The translations under genes and the position numbers were made by a program. Positions 25,097 through 32,998 of a stretch of 47,114 bases of DNA are shown here, piece after piece (the first letter of the stretch is position 1; each line of letters begins with the position of its first letter). Source of the stretch: Methanobacteriota archaeon (GTDB lineage Archaea > Thermoplasmatota > Poseidoniia > Poseidoniales > Thalassarchaeaceae); contig WTHQ01000032.1 in the NCBI GenBank assembly GCA_011523055.1, forward strand, positions 1-47,114, in the 5' to 3' direction. Under the pieces are notes generated by a model that saw only the letters and a program-made list of their open reading frames with translations, had not been told where the DNA came from and did not search any database.

Positions 25097-25774
25097 ATGA
25101 AGAGAAGCCACGGAACCCGACAAGGAACCCGCTCGATCCTCTCAAAGAGCAAGTCCCAGAGAAGTCGATTGAACATCTCCAAAATCATGCACTCATACTC
25201 CAAGGGAGATAAGGTCTCCATCGTCATCGACGGCGCACAGCAAAAGGGGATGCCGCACCGAAGGTTCCAAGGCGTCACTGGGACAGTGGCAGCCCGTCAA
25301 GGACGGGCCTACGTAGTCGATGTGAAGGACAAGAATATGGCCAAGACCCTCATAATCCGACCGGAGCACATGAAGCCCGCAGATGGCACCCCCAAACCCA
25401 AGGCACCACGTCGACAAGGTCAGAAGGCCAAGAAGGAAGCCACTGCCCCAGTAACGGATTCTAAACCAGAATCGAAGAAAGATAAGAAAGAAGCGGAGCT
25501 TCAGCGCGTCAGAGAGCGGGCCAAGTCCATCGACTTCAAGGTGCTAGGCACTGCAAATGCCAGTGACAAAGACGACCTCCAAGCCATCAAGGGCGTTGGC
25601 CCCTTCATCGAAGAGAAACTGAATGCTCTAGGTATCTACACCTACCTTCAGATCAGCAAAATGAAAGGCGACCTTGAAGACCAAGTCAACGAAGCCATAG
25701 AGTTCTTCCCAGGCCGTGTTAAGCGCGATGAATGGGTGAACCAGGCAAAGGATATGCTTAACGAAGAGGAGTGA
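25097..25774 (+). CDS. rpl21e: Ribosomal protein eL21 with C-terminal helix-hairpin-helix domain
   Basis: 225 residues, more than twice the usual ~95-100. Residues 1-95 are a complete eL21 (MKRSHGTRQGTRSILSKSKS, YSKGDKVSIVIDG, MPHRRFQGVTGTV, YVVDVKDKN, KTLIIRPEHM), a protein of the large ribosomal subunit. Residues ~96-145 form a Lys/Ala/Pro-rich linker. Residues ~158-225 are a helix-hairpin-helix module (DDLQAIKGVGPFIEEKLNAL, then GIYTYLQISKM). A very similar module is known on bL21 of alphaproteobacteria. The order eL21, rpo4, DUF655, ksgA is a standard archaeal cluster. The rpo4 start is 5 bases downstream. Confidence 0.92.
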   Translation: MKRSHGTRQGTRSILSKSKSQRSRLNISKIMHSYSKGDKVSIVIDGAQQKGMPHRRFQGVTGTVAARQGRAYVVDVKDKNMAKTLIIRPEHMKPADGTPKPKAPRRQGQKAKKEATAPVTDSKPESKKDKKEAELQRVRERAKSIDFKVLGTANASDKDDLQAIKGVGPFIEEKLNALGIYTYLQISKMKGDLEDQVNEAIEFFPGRVKRDEWVNQAKDMLNEEE

Positions 25775-25779
25775 ATTAA

Positions 25780-26136
25780 ATGTCCGAATCAAATGAATAT
25801 GTCGATTATGCGAAGGTGAGAGACCTCCTTTTGTCCGCTCAAGAACGCCGTCATGAACTCTCATACGAGCAACAGATGGCCCTACAGCATTCTGAGTGGG
25901 CTGCAAGCGCCCAAAGAGGGGGCATCAAGACAAAATCAGACGTATTTCAAGCCCTATCTGAGGCACTTCAGTCGAACGACAAGCTCGCGGACCACCCTGA
26001 CATTTGCGCAAAGATCGCAGAACTCATGCCACTGAGCGTCCAGTCAATGAGGGTCATCATCGCTTCCAAGAGAATAGCGATGGACACGTCCGAGGTTGAG
26101 GCCATCATCGACATCGTCCGCCAACACGTTCTCTGA
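25780..26136 (+). CDS. rpoF: DNA-directed RNA polymerase subunit Rpo4 (RpoF)
   Basis: 118 residues, normal for archaeal Rpo4 (the Rpb4 homologue). With Rpo7 it forms the stalk of RNA polymerase, used in open-complex formation and RNA contact. Recognisable segments: VDYAKVRDLLLSAQERRHEL and YEQQMALQHSEWAA, then the C-terminal helices IAELMPLSVQSMRVIIASKR and VEAIIDIVRQHVL, which correspond to the conserved Rpb4 HRDC-like part. It lies 5 bases after eL21 and 55 bases before the DUF655 gene, the conserved archaeal order. Confidence 0.92.
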   Translation: MSESNEYVDYAKVRDLLLSAQERRHELSYEQQMALQHSEWAASAQRGGIKTKSDVFQALSEALQSNDKLADHPDICAKIAELMPLSVQSMRVIIASKRIAMDTSEVEAIIDIVRQHVL

Positions 26137-26191
26137 TGACCACAGAGCAATTAATCAACAGAGCACCCATTCGACAACTGGAGGAGCCCTT

Positions 26192-26752
26192 ATGCCGGAA
26201 GACAGGGGGGAGCATGATCAATACGACCTGACTCAGGAGCGCACCGTCCGAGTCATCTCAATCATGGACAGGAGACCGAGCGGGAAGGAGATCCATGGCA
26301 TAACTCACCCAAGCCTGTTTCTCGTCAGATCAAAGTTGCTGGACGACAATCTAAGCGGCAAGGAGGGTTGGATAGAAGCCAACGACCCCCGAATGGGCCC
26401 CCTCTCCGAGATCAGGAAGAAGGACCTATCCTCAGAGGCTCAAGAATCACTCGGTGACATCGTCTTGGAATCAATCCTGATGGACGAAGCCGTCCACCTC
26501 TCGTTCTTCAATCGAGCGCAACCCATTACCCTGAAGATGCATTCTTTCCAGCTGCTTCCAGGGATTGGGAAGTCCACGGCACAGCAATGGGTGCAGAAGA
26601 GAGGCTCAATGGGCTGGCACGACCTACAAGGTGTAACCAACGCCATCGGCCAAGATGCCGCTGGTCTCCTAGCCGAGAGATACGTCCAGGAGATGGACGA
26701 TCCAATGCAATCTCCAAGACTGATCGACTTGGTTGTAAGGGCTGGGGTCTGA
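26192..26752 (+). CDS. DUF655 family RNA/DNA-binding-like protein
   Basis: 186 residues from ATG 26192, with a strong GGAGGAG site 7 bases upstream; an in-frame ATG at 26096 lies inside rpo4 and is rejected. The N-terminal half is beta-rich with an OB-like pattern (RTVRVISIMDRRPSG). The C-terminal half has a helix-hairpin-helix (MHSFQLLPGIGKSTAQQWV). Both fit DUF655, an archaeal family nearly always encoded between rpo4 and ksgA. The function is not known; a role in rRNA or tRNA processing is often supposed from this neighbourhood. Confidence 0.88.
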   Translation: MPEDRGEHDQYDLTQERTVRVISIMDRRPSGKEIHGITHPSLFLVRSKLLDDNLSGKEGWIEANDPRMGPLSEIRKKDLSSEAQESLGDIVLESILMDEAVHLSFFNRAQPITLKMHSFQLLPGIGKSTAQQWVQKRGSMGWHDLQGVTNAIGQDAAGLLAERYVQEMDDPMQSPRLIDLVVRAGV

Positions 26753-26754
26753 AC

Positions 26755-27666
26755 TTGAGCAAGCCCCCAAGAGGACATGAGCCACCATCCAGGACCGTCC
26801 AAAGGTACCTGTCAACCAATGATGCTGACAGATCATTGGGCCAAAACTTCCTCATAGACAGCCTCCCAATTTCCAAGTCACTGGAATTCTCAGAGTCCAT
26901 GGGGCTCTGCAATCAATCCACCGTCTTGGAGATCGGTCCCGGCCCAGGTACTCTAACCAGTGCGGTCCTGGCGATTGGGGCAAAGGTCATCGCTATCGAA
27001 ATCTCACCGGACGCGCTTGATTTCCTAGAATCAGAAATCAGCGACCCCCATCTTAGCCTTGTCAATGGGGATGCCCTGGACGTTAGATGGCCAGATGGAT
27101 TGACCCACGTCATCGCGAACATCCCGTATGGGATATCGAGCCCACTCTTGGCGAAAATACAGGACTACCACCAAAACTCACCACTTCGTGGAGTTTGCGT
27201 CCTGGTCCAACGGGAGTTCGGGAACAGGATGGTGATGAAGACACCTCCCAAGGACCGTGGTCCGCTCGGGATCTCCCTCTGGTTGGATTTCGACTGCACT
27301 GTGGTCCTAGACGTTCCACGGTCCTCTTTCCGTCCACAACCTGAGGTGGATTCCTCGGTCATCGGAATGAAGCCAGTCTCAAGGGGACACATCTCAGAGG
27401 AAGAGCGAGTGCGGATCAGGGCTCTCAGCTCATGGTGCTTCGGCCGGAGGAGGAAGAAGATCAGGACCTCACTGAAGTCCACCCCGAATCCAGTGCAGCG
27501 GGTTTTGGGAATTTCGAGATTGGAGTGGGACCATAGAGTGGAATCGCTGGAGCGCCTATCCGGGGCCTTCTCCGACCTGATCCAGAGGAGGCCAGAGGAA
27601 CTAGAACCCGAGAGCTGGGTCAAGCTCTCAAGGATGGTCGTCGAGGAGCTCGACCTTCCAGAGTGA
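26755..27666 (+). CDS. ksgA: 16S rRNA dimethyladenosine transferase (KsgA/Dim1)
   Basis: About 303 residues starting at TTG 26755, 2 bases after the DUF655 stop; a longer frame from 26587 sits inside that gene and is rejected. The enzyme dimethylates two adjacent adenines in the 3'-terminal helix of 16S rRNA, using SAM. Visible segments: DRSLGQNFLIDS, SAM motif VLEIGPGPGTLTSAVL, VIAIEISPDALDFL, and the substrate-adenine motif HVIANIPYGISSPLLAKI (N-I/L-P-Y). LVQREFGNRMV and FRPQPEVDSSVI follow. It is the last of the conserved archaeal cluster. The next gene starts about 75 bases on. Confidence 0.94.
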   Translation: MSKPPRGHEPPSRTVQRYLSTNDADRSLGQNFLIDSLPISKSLEFSESMGLCNQSTVLEIGPGPGTLTSAVLAIGAKVIAIEISPDALDFLESEISDPHLSLVNGDALDVRWPDGLTHVIANIPYGISSPLLAKIQDYHQNSPLRGVCVLVQREFGNRMVMKTPPKDRGPLGISLWLDFDCTVVLDVPRSSFRPQPEVDSSVIGMKPVSRGHISEEERVRIRALSSWCFGRRRKKIRTSLKSTPNPVQRVLGISRLEWDHRVESLERLSGAFSDLIQRRPEELEPESWVKLSRMVVEELDLPE

Positions 27667-27742
27667 CCGTGACTTGAAATCTGAACCCCACTTCGGTTGG
27701 CTCGCCGAGGACGCGGACGAGCCTACTCGGAGGAGAGATTCC

Positions 27743-28846
27743 ATGGCAAAGAAGGACACCTATCTGGCTCTTCTGAGACGGGGCATAGATGAAACCACGT
27801 CTCAGCTACTGTCTGAATCCGGACTCAAGATCGGTGATCTCAAAAAACTGGACGAAGACAAGTTAGTTAGCAACTACGGAATAAAAAAGGAAATCGCGAA
27901 ATCGGTGATCGAGTCAGTAAAATCCGGACCTAGAGCCTCAAGTAGGCAGAGATTCCTCGCAGACGTCATTACCAAAGGGGGTGCTCCAAAAAAGGTCGAC
28001 AGGATCCAGGAGCAGCGCTTCAAGAGGGAGCAGAAGGACCTTCTTCAACAGCTCAATGAAAAGAGGGAGGAACAGAGAGTCGCGAGGGTCGAGTCCTTCA
28101 GGAACAAAAAACTCGTGATGAACCGACTCGGCAAGACGGTCGAATTAATCGTGAAGCTAGAAACGATTTTCGACGAAGAGGCGAAGGACGAGCAGCGGTC
28201 CAAGCTCAAGGACCAACTGGAGACCAGGGGCCTAGAGGCCGCTCGTGACCACGAGATGCTCGAGCTGGATGGCACCCCTCAAGACATAGTGGACTTCAGG
28301 AGGAAAATAGCGCCAATCCTCTGCCTCCATGCCTGCCCACACTGTGGAGACGAAATGGACCCTCGGGGCTCGTCCATAATCGAGGACCCACGGGACTTCA
28401 AGTTCGTTTGCTGGGAGTGCGAAGAGGAATTCCACGCAGGGCTCGCCACCGTCGTGGGAGAGAGGATTTCTGACCCAGACTCCGCATCATGGATCACCAT
28501 CGACCCGAACAGGGGGCCAAGGGACCCGATCGTCGCCCCTCCGTCCAAGTCAAGCGCTGACGCAGTGGCGGACTCAGTCACCAGGGAAATAGAAGCCACA
28601 GGGGCCGCTGCGAGCCAGATCTCAGCCTCCATGGAGTCGAGCAAGCTATCTGGAACCCTAATGGAAATTGACGATTGGATCGAGAAGACACTCAAGGAGA
28701 AGGGGTACATTCAGGCGCAAGAGCATCGGGAGAATTTCATCATCGCGACAGGAGCAGGGGCGACTAAATTCAACAAGTGGATGAAAAAGGCCGGACTGTA
28801 CTTCAACAAACAGTCTGGGAAGTGGACTAGATGGGAGGACCGTTGA
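27743..28846 (+). CDS. Unrecognised protein with helix-hairpin-helix-like N-terminus and zinc ribbon
   Basis: 367 residues from ATG 27743, with AGGAGA 6 bases upstream; an in-frame TTG at 27674 is less likely. I do not recognise the family. Residues ~5-60 look like a helix-hairpin-helix or SAM-like bundle (LLRRGIDETTSQLLSESGLK, KLDEDKLVSNYGIKKEIA). Residues ~85-170 are very charged and probably coiled-coil (EQRFKREQKDLLQQLNEKRE). A zinc ribbon follows, with C198/C201 and C223/C226 (HACPHCGDEMD … FVCWECEEEF). The C-terminal ~70 residues hold another small helical domain (LMEIDDWIEKTLKEKGYIQ, ending KWTRWEDR). Placement behind ksgA suggests an RNA- or ribosome-linked role, but that is only inference. 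Confidence 0.75.
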   Translation: MAKKDTYLALLRRGIDETTSQLLSESGLKIGDLKKLDEDKLVSNYGIKKEIAKSVIESVKSGPRASSRQRFLADVITKGGAPKKVDRIQEQRFKREQKDLLQQLNEKREEQRVARVESFRNKKLVMNRLGKTVELIVKLETIFDEEAKDEQRSKLKDQLETRGLEAARDHEMLELDGTPQDIVDFRRKIAPILCLHACPHCGDEMDPRGSSIIEDPRDFKFVCWECEEEFHAGLATVVGERISDPDSASWITIDPNRGPRDPIVAPPSKSSADAVADSVTREIEATGAAASQISASMESSKLSGTLMEIDDWIEKTLKEKGYIQAQEHRENFIIATGAGATKFNKWMKKAGLYFNKQSGKWTRWEDR

Positions 28847-29163
28847 AATCGAGAAAAACCGTTGGTCGCGAGGAATCAACAACGGTTCGCTTCTTCCGAG
28901 GCTCCCTGCCAATTGGCACCTCATCGAGCAAAGACTCAATGGCCGTCATTGACCATGCGGAGGCCGCTGATGTTTCCATCCCGACGAACTGTACCTCTGG
29001 CACCTGCGGCACATGCCTTGTTCGCTTGATGTCCGGACACGTTGAAATTCCGGAACCCATTCCACCAGGTATCGACGATTTCCTGATTGGCCAAGGAGGG
29101 GTTCTAGCATGTTGTATGTCCCCCACCGGGGACATAGAAGTAGACACTATCCCACCAATTTGA
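28831..29163 (+). CDS. Plant-type [2Fe-2S] ferredoxin
   Basis: 110 residues. The cluster ligands of the chloroplast/putidaredoxin-like ferredoxin fold are visible: C54-x4-C59-x2-C62 (NCTSGTCGTCLVRL) and a later C94 (GGVLACCMSPTG). C95 is an extra adjacent cysteine. It is a small soluble electron carrier. I use the ATG at 28831, which overlaps the upstream gene by 16 bases; a TTG at 28843 with GGAGG just ahead is nearly as good. The tail (GDIEVDTIPP) fits the family's last strand. Its redox partner is unknown. Confidence 0.9.
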   Translation: MGGPLKSRKTVGREESTTVRFFRGSLPIGTSSSKDSMAVIDHAEAADVSIPTNCTSGTCGTCLVRLMSGHVEIPEPIPPGIDDFLIGQGGVLACCMSPTGDIEVDTIPPI

Positions 29164-29172
29164 GGCGATGGC

Positions 29173-29358
29173 ATGGATACAGACCTAATCGCGATAATCA
29201 TCATCGACATCCTGGGAATATCGGTCTTCATCTGGTTTCTGTCCAGCCGCCTTTCGATGAAGCTCAAGGTGATCGAGGAAAGAAAGTCAAGGAGATCGAG
29301 TAACGGATCAAATGCCCTGGATGGCGAGGGCGCACGAGATGGCTCCGAAGGCGATTGA
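29173..29358 (+). CDS. Small single-helix membrane protein
   Basis: 61 residues. One strong N-terminal membrane helix (LIAIIIIDILGISVFIWFLS) is followed by a basic stretch (KLKVIEERKSRRSS) and an acidic, Gly-rich tail. It starts 9 bases after the ferredoxin stop, so probably the same transcript. No homologue recognised. The coding call rests on the membrane helix, positive-inside residues and tight spacing. Confidence 0.55.
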   Translation: MDTDLIAIIIIDILGISVFIWFLSSRLSMKLKVIEERKSRRSSNGSNALDGEGARDGSEGD

Positions 29359-29381
29359 GGGTGGAATCACTGACTCTCGCC

Positions 29382-29678
29382 TCATGACCTCAGGGCAGCA
29401 CTCCACTCCTCGGCACCCGGTATCTCAACCACTACTATCTCGATGGACTTGACATCGCTGTGGGTTCCAAACTCACCCAACAACAAAGACAGGTCATAGA
29501 GACAGCATGGGCAGTGGGGCATTTTCGGCCTAATCCACAACTTCACTTCACCAATTTCGCTAACCACCATGCTCTTGAGAACGTCCTGGGACTTCATTGG
29601 AAATCCATGGGGGTCCGTCCTGTCTTTCAGTAGGCGGAGGGCCGCTCTCATGGCGCCCTTCCTAGCCCTCGAACTCAA
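29382..29678 (-). CDS. Small CPCC-motif protein of unknown function
   Basis: About 98 residues from TTG 29678, which follows the peptidase stop by one base and has GGAGTGGTGA ahead; an in-frame ATG at 29714 would overlap the peptidase by 35 bases. The N-terminus is basic and helical (RARKGAMRAALRLLKD). The core has a beta-hairpin-like VSEIGEVKLWIRPKMP followed by HCPCCLYDLSLLLGEFG with four metal-like ligands (H-C-P-C-C). No family recognised. A small metal- or thiol-active protein is possible. It is coupled to the M24 peptidase upstream. Confidence 0.7.
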   Translation of the reverse strand: MSSRARKGAMRAALRLLKDRTDPHGFPMKSQDVLKSMVVSEIGEVKLWIRPKMPHCPCCLYDLSLLLGEFGTHSDVKSIEIVVVEIPGAEEWSAALRS

Positions 29679-29679
29679 A

Positions 29680-30924
29680 TCACCACTCCATGTGGTACGG
29701 CAGCCTACTCCCACCTGTCAAGCAACTCAGCCCGTTCTTCGTAGCCACCCAAGTGTCCTCGATCCCAATGGCACCGTCATCGAAAACAGCCTTCGGTTCG
29801 ATGGCCATGGTGCATCCAGCGTGCATGGGCTGATCGAAACCACTTGCCAAAACGGGTGACTCATCCAACTCTAATCCGACAGAATGCCCGAGAAACCTTG
29901 CTTGATTCGGAGGCATCCCCATCAGGTTGTCCTTGTACCCCAACTCGTTTGACAGTGCCTTGCCCTCTGCCCATGCTTCTGCGCATGTGCCGCCTCTCCC
30001 TAGGATGGAAACCAACCCATCACTCACTTGGACCATGTCGTCAAGTCGTTGGTCCCACTCGTCACCCATGCTACCAGAACTGAACATCCGAGTGCAGTCT
30101 GATACGTAGCCTCGATGGACATGGACGACGTCAACCAAGACAGGCTCACCATCCACGATCTTCTTGTGACCTGCCCCCAATGGTGCGTTTGGACTGGATC
30201 CAGATCCGCCAACTGCTGAATCGAAGAAAGACGGGATTCCGCCCGATCGTCCGGACACTACCACGGCCCTATCGCAGTCCATTGGCCATCTCCTCATCAT
30301 TATCCTCCCACCAAACCCATCTTCTCGACTCACTGACTCGGCGATAGAGGCGATCTCCAACTCCGACATGCCTCTTCCCCCCTCCTCCAGCACTCTGTTG
30401 AACATCCTCTCGTTGATCGCCCCAGACTCCTGGATCATGGAGACCTCCCATTCGGACTTCGTCTCCCGTAGGCCATGGATAATCCGTGAGATGTTCGCTA
30501 TCGGATTGCAAAATCCAGAGAGGCGGGCCGAGAGGAAGTCCCTTCGGGCTGAAGGCAGGGTATCGCATGCCATTCCAGGCATCTCACTCACCCCAATCTT
30601 CCTCAATTCAAGCTCGATCTCGGATGACCTTGGTTGACTTGAGATAACGTTTGGCGCGTCGGAACCACCGGATTCCCACCTCGCCCTCGACAGTGACTTC
30701 CTCACCCAATGGGTCGTCTCGACACCCGAGTCGGTCGCACCGACAATCAGCATCCCATTCTGACGGCCCCCCGTAAGCCAATACAACCCAACTGGGTCCT
30801 CGATCACCACAGACTCAATGTTCTGATCCAACAAGGCGTCCGCTAACCTTTCTCTGCGAATCAGCAACTCCGGGACTGGCACGCGCCAGTCTTGGTCCCC
30901 CGGGCCGGAGACTTCGAAACTCAT
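29680..30924 (-). CDS. M24-family metallopeptidase (Xaa-Pro aminopeptidase-like)
   Basis: About 414 residues from ATG 30924 (a GTG at 30930 adds two). The N-terminal creatinase-like domain shows VVIEDPVGLYWLTGGRQNGM. The pita-bread catalytic domain keeps all five metal ligands. Two aspartates lie in VLVDVVHVHRGYVSDCTRMF, a histidine in FLGHSVGLELDESPV, and two glutamates in CTMAIEPKAVF and GIGIEDTWV. Members remove N-terminal residues before proline or act on other dipeptides; exact specificity is unknown. No signal peptide is seen, so it is cytosolic. It diverges from pgk, whose start lies 86 bases away. Confidence 0.9.
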   Translation of the reverse strand: MSFEVSGPGDQDWRVPVPELLIRRERLADALLDQNIESVVIEDPVGLYWLTGGRQNGMLIVGATDSGVETTHWVRKSLSRARWESGGSDAPNVISSQPRSSEIELELRKIGVSEMPGMACDTLPSARRDFLSARLSGFCNPIANISRIIHGLRETKSEWEVSMIQESGAINERMFNRVLEEGGRGMSELEIASIAESVSREDGFGGRIMMRRWPMDCDRAVVVSGRSGGIPSFFDSAVGGSGSSPNAPLGAGHKKIVDGEPVLVDVVHVHRGYVSDCTRMFSSGSMGDEWDQRLDDMVQVSDGLVSILGRGGTCAEAWAEGKALSNELGYKDNLMGMPPNQARFLGHSVGLELDESPVLASGFDQPMHAGCTMAIEPKAVFDDGAIGIEDTWVATKNGLSCLTGGSRLPYHMEW

Positions 30925-31010
30925 GCCCACTCGCCAAGGTGGTCGCGAATAGATGGTTCGTTGCCATTTTCACACCACACGATCAAAACCAAGTTGCTCT
31001 ACGGGGATAC

Positions 31011-32273
31011 GTGACCAAGGTCCTTGGGCTTGACCAGGTTCGACTAGATGGCCTCAGGGTCCTGTTCCGCGGGGACCTGAACCTGCCAATCGACCCCGTA
31101 AGCGGGAGTTTCCTGGACGACTCGAGATTGCAGAAGGTGGTCCCCTCCCTACGGAAGCTGGAGGGATCCTCTGTCGTGATCATGGCCCACCAGTCCAGGC
31201 CGGGAAGATCCGATTTCACAGATCTAAGCCAACACTCGAAGAGGCTCTCCGAGATTCTGGACAGGCCAGTTGATTTCGTTGATGACATCTGCGGCCCAAG
31301 GGCCGTGAAAGCAATACACTCAATTCGGCCAGGCGGCATACTCGTCTTGAACAACATCCGCATGCATCCCGACGAGATCAACCTGAAGGGGGAAATAGCC
31401 AGCCAGGAGGAGTCTGACATAGTTAGGCTACTGTGGCCACACTTCGACCTCTATGTGAACGACGCCTTCGGCGCTGCCCACAGGTCATCCCCGAGTCTCA
31501 CTGGCTTCACTCGAAAGCTGCCATCGGTTGCCGGCTCCTTGATGAGTACCGAGATCGAGGCGCTTTCGATCGCCCTCGAGGACCCACCGAGGCCCTACGT
31601 CGCCCTGTTGGGCGGCGCCAAGGCAGACGACTCTCTGAGGGTCGCGTCGAACTTGCTGGAGAGGAGCCTCGTGGATCGCGTGGCCTTCCTTGGCGTCGTT
31701 GGCAATTTCATGCTGCTTGCTGACGGTCACGACATCGGGAGGGGCAACTCCGATTTCGCTATCAACCAATCTCAGCCGAACGCGGAGGCTGCTCTTGACA
31801 TGGCAAGGTCGATCCTGAGCAAATTCAGGGATCGGGTGGTGTTGCCCAAGGACCTGGCCATCGAGGTCAATGGCTCTCGGGAGCACATCTCTTTGGGGGA
31901 CTTGCCAACGGACTTCCCGATATACGACGTCGGATTGGGCACACTGGAGAACCTACGGCCGATCATAATGGGGGCAGCATGCGTGTTGTGGAACGGACCG
32001 GCATCGTACTTCGAGAAGGAGGATTTCGCACATGGGACCATGGAGGTGTTGAACCTCTGCCTAGAGACACCTGCCATGACGATAATCGGTGGCGGTCATA
32101 CGAGCGCCCTGGTGGAGGCACGCGGGGTCGCCGATCAAGTAACGCACAACAGCTCGGGGGGTGGAGCCACACTCACGATGCTCTCTGGAGGGGACATGCC
32201 CGTGATCAGGTCTTTGCTGGAATCAAATGGCGCCAGCCGAGCTGCCCTCTCGGAGAGGGGGCTGTTGCGCTGA
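31011..32273 (+). CDS. pgk: Phosphoglycerate kinase
   Basis: About 420 residues from GTG 31011, with GGGGATAC just upstream; a longer frame from 30939 is possible but would add 24 unlikely residues. The enzyme interconverts 1,3-bisphosphoglycerate + ADP and 3-phosphoglycerate + ATP. Visible segments: RVLFRGDLNLPIDP (usual R-V-D-x-N-V-P), VVIMAHQSRPGRSD, YVNDAFGAAHRSSPSLTG, VALLGGAKADDSLRVASNLL, LPKDLAIEV, and the nucleotide-binding IIGGGHTSALVEARGV with SGGGATLTMLSGG. The first motif has Gly where the family usually has Val. The stop abuts the 3' end of tRNA-Thr on the other strand. Confidence 0.92.
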   Translation: MTKVLGLDQVRLDGLRVLFRGDLNLPIDPVSGSFLDDSRLQKVVPSLRKLEGSSVVIMAHQSRPGRSDFTDLSQHSKRLSEILDRPVDFVDDICGPRAVKAIHSIRPGGILVLNNIRMHPDEINLKGEIASQEESDIVRLLWPHFDLYVNDAFGAAHRSSPSLTGFTRKLPSVAGSLMSTEIEALSIALEDPPRPYVALLGGAKADDSLRVASNLLERSLVDRVAFLGVVGNFMLLADGHDIGRGNSDFAINQSQPNAEAALDMARSILSKFRDRVVLPKDLAIEVNGSREHISLGDLPTDFPIYDVGLGTLENLRPIIMGAACVLWNGPASYFEKEDFAHGTMEVLNLCLETPAMTIIGGGHTSALVEARGVADQVTHNSSGGGATLTMLSGGDMPVIRSLLESNGASRAALSERGLLR

Positions 32274-32350
32274 TGGAGCCACTGGGGAGATTCGAACTCC
32301 CGACCTTCTGATTACGAATCAGACGCTATACCAGGCTAAGCTACAGTGGC
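32274..32350 (-). tRNA. tRNA-Thr (CGU anticodon), CCA encoded
   Basis: On the minus strand the cloverleaf reads: acceptor GCCACTG, D-arm GCTTAGCCTGGTATAGC, anticodon stem TCTGA, loop TTCGTAA (anticodon CGT), stem TCAGA, variable AGGTC, T-arm GGGAG-TTCGAAT-CTCCC, acceptor CAGTGGC. All stems pair. Discriminator U is followed by an encoded CCA, and U is the usual discriminator for archaeal tRNA-Thr. No intron is seen. The 3' end touches the pgk stop codon with no spacer. Confidence 0.95.
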
Positions 32351-32376
32351 AGCAGGTCGGCCAAACCAATAGCCGG

Positions 32377-32384
32377 AATAAGCA
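32377..32384 (-). promoter_or_regulatory. Possible TATA box for tRNA-Thr
   Basis: GCTTATTC on the minus strand, centred about 30 bases upstream of the tRNA 5' end, in the 129-base gap between the tRNA and the next plus-strand gene. It is the only TATA-like element at that distance. Confidence 0.3.
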
Positions 32385-32450
32385 AATCGGTGGCCAATAT
32401 TCGACAAAATACCGGAATCGATGACAAGACATGAAAAATCTGCCAACAGA

Positions 32451-32460
32451 CTTAATTTTA
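32451..32460 (+). promoter_or_regulatory. TATA-like box of the four-helix membrane protein gene
   Basis: CTTAATTTTA, centred 24-25 bases before the ATG at 32480. This is the textbook archaeal TATA spacing for a leaderless mRNA; no ribosome-binding site is present before that ATG, which agrees. One of the clearest promoters in the window. Confidence 0.6.
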
Positions 32461-32479
32461 GAACGATTGACCCTGAAAC

Positions 32480-32998
32480 ATGACAATAGAAGGCGCACCG
32501 TCTCTTCCACCTGCCAGCACAACGATCGTATATGCAGATCAAAAGAGTGGAGGGCCGAGGGTTTTCGGAGCACTCGCAATGCTGTTTGGAGGCATGGGGG
32601 TCATAGGTTCACTGCTTGAAATAGGGAGAGCTGGAGATACAATCGACCTCTTCAGTGCCGATGAGACCTCATACTCGTTTTGGTTTTATGTGGACCCAAT
32701 TCTTGGTATTGCATCAGCCGCATTGTTCGCTTACGCAGGTTTCCTACTCTGGAATTACAAGAAGAAGGGAGTATGGATGGGATTGGGCGCTGTGGGTATC
32801 AACACAGTAAACGGCGTACTTGGTTCAATAATTATCGGAATGATCACGGAGGAGGTCGGAGAGGAGGCGGGCCTCGATGGGTTCGGGGCCCTAATCACCT
32901 CCGGTGGATTATTCCTAACCGCTATCGGGGCCGTGTGTTGTGGCCTCATCGTCTTGCTACCACTCTTCATGAATGGGAACGATCTAGACGATGAGTGA
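32480..32998 (+). CDS. Four-helix integral membrane protein of unknown function
   Basis: 172 residues. About four membrane helices: VFGALAMLFGGMGVIGSLL (about 28-46), FYVDPILGIASAALFAYAGF, a VWMGLGAVGINTVNGVLGSI helix, and LITSGGLFLTAIGAVCCGLI to the end, with an acidic C-terminus (NGNDLDDE). The N-terminal ~25 residues are a Pro/Ser-rich soluble tail. No family recognised. The gene starts at an ATG with a TATA box 25 bases upstream, and its stop touches the phosphohexomutase stop on the other strand (32998/32999) with no gap. Confidence 0.8.
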   Translation: MTIEGAPSLPPASTTIVYADQKSGGPRVFGALAMLFGGMGVIGSLLEIGRAGDTIDLFSADETSYSFWFYVDPILGIASAALFAYAGFLLWNYKKKGVWMGLGAVGINTVNGVLGSIIIGMITEEVGEEAGLDGFGALITSGGLFLTAIGAVCCGLIVLLPLFMNGNDLDDE

